Origin: Lachnospiraceae bacterium
GTDB lineage: Bacteria; Bacillota; Clostridia; Lachnospirales; Lachnospiraceae
Assembly (NCBI GenBank): GCA_900766925.1
Contig: CAAFXG010000266.1
Coordinates: 12,374-76,373 of the forward strand
Reading direction: 5' to 3'
Length of the DNA: 64,000 bases
How positions within the stretch are numbered: the first letter of the stretch is position 1; each line of letters begins with the position of its first letter. A program made the position numbers and the translations under genes. Shown piece after piece: positions 61,950-64,000 of the stretch. Below the pieces are notes generated by a model. The model ran no database searches. It was not told where the DNA came from and saw only the letters and a list, made by a program, of their open reading frames with translations.

Positions 61950-62891
61950 TTATAATACCCTCAGATAATCACTATCAATATTCCTGAACTTTTTGTATCT
62001 GTGCTTAGCAAGTTCATCAGGATTCATCCTGACATATTTATCAAGCTCCTTCTTCAGATACTTGTCTACCATCTTAAAAACAGCCTTATGATTAAGGTGT
62101 GCACCCCCTATTGGTTCAGGTATAATGTCATCAATAACATGGAATTCCATCAAATCCTGGGCTGTCAGCTTCATCATGGCACAGGCCTCGTCACTTCTTG
62201 TCGAATCCTTCCATAAAATTGTTGCATATCCCTCCGGAGAAAGGATTGAGTATACAGCATTCTCCAGCATTAAAACACTGTTAGCAACACCAAGTCCAAG
62301 AGCACCTCCGCTACTTCCTTCTCCTGTTACAATTGCAATTACAGGAACCTTAAGTGAACTCATCTTAGCAAGATTTACAGCTATGGCATTACCCTGTCCA
62401 TACATCTCTGCCTCAAGTCCCGGATAAGCACCCGGTGTATCAATAAATGTAATAATAGGTCTGCCAAACTTCTCAGCCTGCTTCATAAGTCTAAGCGCCT
62501 TACGATAGCCCTCAGGACCTGACATACCAAAATTACATTTAAGATTCTCAGTTAAATCATTTCCCTTTCTATGACCGATTACAGTTACCGGTCTGCCATT
62601 ATATAAAGCAATTCCACCGAGAATGCTGGCATCCTCCTTGCCAAGAGCATCCCCCTCCTGCTCAAAGAAATCATCAAAAATACTATCAATGTACTCTGTA
62701 ATCTTAGGTCTCTTCTTATGCCTTGCAAGATATACCTTATCATACGGTTCTAAATCCTTGCACATTCTGATAAGATCATGTCTTTCTCTTTTGAGTACGT
62801 ATATCTGAGCCTCATCAACTACCTCTTTGCTCTTAAGATCCTCAATTTCCTTATCTATCTCATTTAATCTTGTATCTACTTCCTTAATCAT
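61950..62891 (-). CDS. accA: Acetyl-CoA carboxylase, carboxyltransferase subunit alpha
   Basis: 313 residues from the ATG at 62891, with AAGGGG eight bases upstream; a GTG at 62900 is less likely. Crotonase-like core motifs are FIDTPGAYPGLEAEMYGQGN and IVTGEGSSGGALGLGVANSV. With AccD it transfers carboxyl from biotin to acetyl-CoA. Its ribosome-binding site lies in the tail of accD. Confidence 0.97.
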   Translation of the reverse strand: MIKEVDTRLNEIDKEIEDLKSKEVVDEAQIYVLKRERHDLIRMCKDLEPYDKVYLARHKKRPKITEYIDSIFDDFFEQEGDALGKEDASILGGIALYNGRPVTVIGHRKGNDLTENLKCNFGMSGPEGYRKALRLMKQAEKFGRPIITFIDTPGAYPGLEAEMYGQGNAIAVNLAKMSSLKVPVIAIVTGEGSSGGALGLGVANSVLMLENAVYSILSPEGYATILWKDSTRSDEACAMMKLTAQDLMEFHVIDDIIPEPIGGAHLNHKAVFKMVDKYLKKELDKYVRMNPDELAKHRYKKFRNIDSDYLRVL

Positions 62892-62903
62892 TCCACTCAC
62901 CCC

Positions 62904-63812
62904 TTACTTTGCTTTTTTACAGTGCAAACGCAATATATGTGCAAGAGTCTCGCGCATTTTATCACGTGGAACAACCTGATCAACAAAGCCATGCTCCTGC
63001 TGAAACTCAGCACGCTGAAAGCCTTCCGGAAGCTTCTGACCTATTGTCTGCTCAATAACCCTAGGTCCGGCAAAACCAATCAACGCCTCGGGCTCGGCAA
63101 TTGTAATGTCACCTAATGTAGCAAAGCTTGCCGTAACACCACCTGTTGTAGGGTGTGTAAGAACTGCTATATATAGTCCGCCATTCTCACTGAACTTTTC
63201 AACTGCAGCACTTGTCTTAGCCATCTGCATTAAGGACATAATACCCTCCTGCATTCTGGCACCGCCACTGGCTGTAAATATAATAAGAGGAAGCTTCTTT
63301 CTGTCGGCATATTCGATTGCGTTTGTTACCTTTTCTCCAACTGCCATACCCATGCTTCCCATGAGAAATTTACTACTCATAACAGCAATAACAGCTTCAT
63401 ATCCGTCAATCTTACCGACACCTGTATAAACAGCCTCCTCTAAGCCTGTCTTTTCCTGCAAGCCTTTAATTTTGTCTTCATATTCAGGATAATTAAGGGG
63501 ATTAGAAAAAGCGACCTTACATTTAAGCGGCCTGAACGTGCCGGGATCTACCAGGCTTTTAACTCTTCTTTCTGCTGAAATAGTATAGTGATATCCACAT
63601 GCAGGACAGACATTAAGATTAGCCTTAACCTCTGCCTTTTTGAATTCCTGCTTACACTTTGGGCAAACGGTAACCGCCTCAGCAGGATTTGAATCTTCAG
63701 ATGAAGCTTTATTTACTTCCGACTTAGGTGCATCGTTTGTATTAATTGTTACATACACCTTCTCATCTGATTCATCTTTTCCGTTCTTTTTGAATAGATC
63801 ACGAAATTTCAT
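62904..63812 (-). CDS. accD: Acetyl-CoA carboxylase, carboxyltransferase subunit beta
   Basis: 302 residues. A polar N-terminal extension (about 1-45) precedes the C4 zinc finger VCPKCKQEFKKAEV...VCPACGYH (about 48-72). The crotonase domain has ASGGARMQEGIMSLMQMAKT and LTHPTTGGVTASFATLGD. It is the first visible gene of the acc/fab operon. The accC and accB partners are not in the window. Confidence 0.97.
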   Translation of the reverse strand: MKFRDLFKKNGKDESDEKVYVTINTNDAPKSEVNKASSEDSNPAEAVTVCPKCKQEFKKAEVKANLNVCPACGYHYTISAERRVKSLVDPGTFRPLKCKVAFSNPLNYPEYEDKIKGLQEKTGLEEAVYTGVGKIDGYEAVIAVMSSKFLMGSMGMAVGEKVTNAIEYADRKKLPLIIFTASGGARMQEGIMSLMQMAKTSAAVEKFSENGGLYIAVLTHPTTGGVTASFATLGDITIAEPEALIGFAGPRVIEQTIGQKLPEGFQRAEFQQEHGFVDQVVPRDKMRETLAHILRLHCKKAK

Positions 63813-63864
63813 ATTCCATCTCCATATTACATATTATAAAAAATAAATTTACTCTTTTTATTGT

Positions 63865-63881
63865 AATAACAAAATGTTGTT
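63865..63881. promoter_or_regulatory. Palindrome in the accD leader (operator candidate)
   Basis: AACA-AAA-TGTT (63868-63878) has extended symmetry AATAACAAAATGTTGTT. It lies about 20-35 bases downstream of the predicted start point of the acc/fab operon. A lipid-responsive repressor site is possible, but I cannot match it to a known operator by eye. Confidence 0.35.
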
Positions 63882-63906
63882 GTAAAAAAGGGCATTATTC
63901 TTTAGG

Positions 63907-63935
63907 ATTTTAATATATTTTTATATTTTTGTCAA
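63907..63935 (-). promoter_or_regulatory. Candidate sigma-A promoter of the acc/fab operon
   Basis: On the minus strand a perfect TTGACA (63935-63930) and TAAAAT (63912-63907) are separated by 17 bp. The expected start is near 63900, giving a leader of about 90 bases before accD. Confidence 0.7.
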
Positions 63936-63948
63936 TGAAATGCCAGAC

Positions 63949-64000
63949 TCAATACAAAATGCCATCATAGTATTGCAGTAATAAATCCACGACCCTTCCA
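63949..64000 (-). CDS. Possible 3' end of an upstream gene
   Basis: In one minus-strand frame the last 52 bases read ...RVVDLLLQYYDGILY and a TGA stop. This is plausible as the helical end of a protein preceding accD, but sixteen codons are too few to be sure. The product is unknown. Confidence 0.3.
   Translation of the reverse strand, partial: GRVVDLLLQYYDGILY

Noticed and set aside
63941..64000. Hairpin near the window's right end
   Set aside because: Repeated GGCATTT segments are direct, not inverted, so no terminator could be supported.
1..64000. tRNA, rRNA, CRISPR or prophage content
   Set aside because: No cloverleaf-like TTCGA arms with CCA-proximal stems, regular spacer arrays, integrase or transposase genes were seen in any gap.

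Overview
The window is low-GC Firmicutes chromosome and almost certainly from a flagellated, spore-forming member of Lachnospiraceae (Clostridia). The grounds are a fla operon directly downstream of codY, sporulation genes (gpr, spoIIP, a GerW/YtfJ protein), a FabK-type fatty-acid operon, and a giant 2-hydroxyacyl-CoA dehydratase activase of a kind common in Clostridia. Lachnospira or the Eubacterium eligens group is my best guess, but the genus cannot be fixed from the sequence alone. Sixty of the 62 annotated genes, counting the two cut by the window edges, lie on the minus strand. The two plus-strand genes are each followed by an exceptionally long perfect palindrome. I see no tRNA, rRNA, CRISPR array, transposase or prophage, and no gap longer than about 245 bases.

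Layout, by minus-strand transcripts. 1-7877: flagellar operon flgB-flgC-fliE-fliF-fliG-fliH-fliI-fliJ-motE-like-fliK (fliK is cut by the window edge). 7984-13670: comM-dprA-topA-codY, which resembles the B. subtilis smf-topA-...-codY-flgB order without the genes between topA and codY. 13761-16180: flavin reductase, small alarmone synthetase, DHH phosphoesterase and a 45-residue membrane protein. 16248-20397: a little-known cluster of a rhomboid-like zinc-ribbon membrane protein, two unrecognised proteins, a DUF2953 protein and GerW. 20523-25312: a LysM protein, divergent from the giant activase. 25411-32397: deacetylase, membrane protein, purL and two degenerate aspartoacylase-like proteins. 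32487-36457: CheY and CheX-like proteins, divergent from a GGDEF-EAL protein. 36676-45519: patatin, a cation antiporter, an HD phosphohydrolase, a 49-residue membrane protein, pyrE, a TAXI lipoprotein, and the pantothenate/CoA genes coaBC-panD-panC-panB-panG-like behind a structured leader. 45713-51883: gpr-spoIIP-lepA-hemW plus a glycosyltransferase. 51941-56290: NSS transporter-thiD-thiE/HAD fusion-DUF6472-aroK. 56407-63812: accD-accA-fabH-fabK-fabD-fabG-fabF-fabZ.

How the parts fit. CodY is a GTP/branched-chain amino-acid sensor that in other Firmicutes links nutrient state to motility, and a CodY-box-like site lies between codY and flgB. The pan/coa genes supply CoA and the 4'-phosphopantetheine carried by acyl carrier protein, and the acc/fab operon uses these. 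acpP, accB and accC are absent here and must lie elsewhere.

Most noteworthy: a 56-bp perfect inverted repeat at 36466-36657; the pan leader RNA with four competing pairings; the gpr ribosome-binding site built into a terminator hairpin; an intrinsic-terminator leader and a folded SD-to-start spacer ahead of the activase; and the rhomboid/zinc-ribbon/GerW cluster. All promoter and RNA-structure calls come from reading the sequence by eye, with no folding software.
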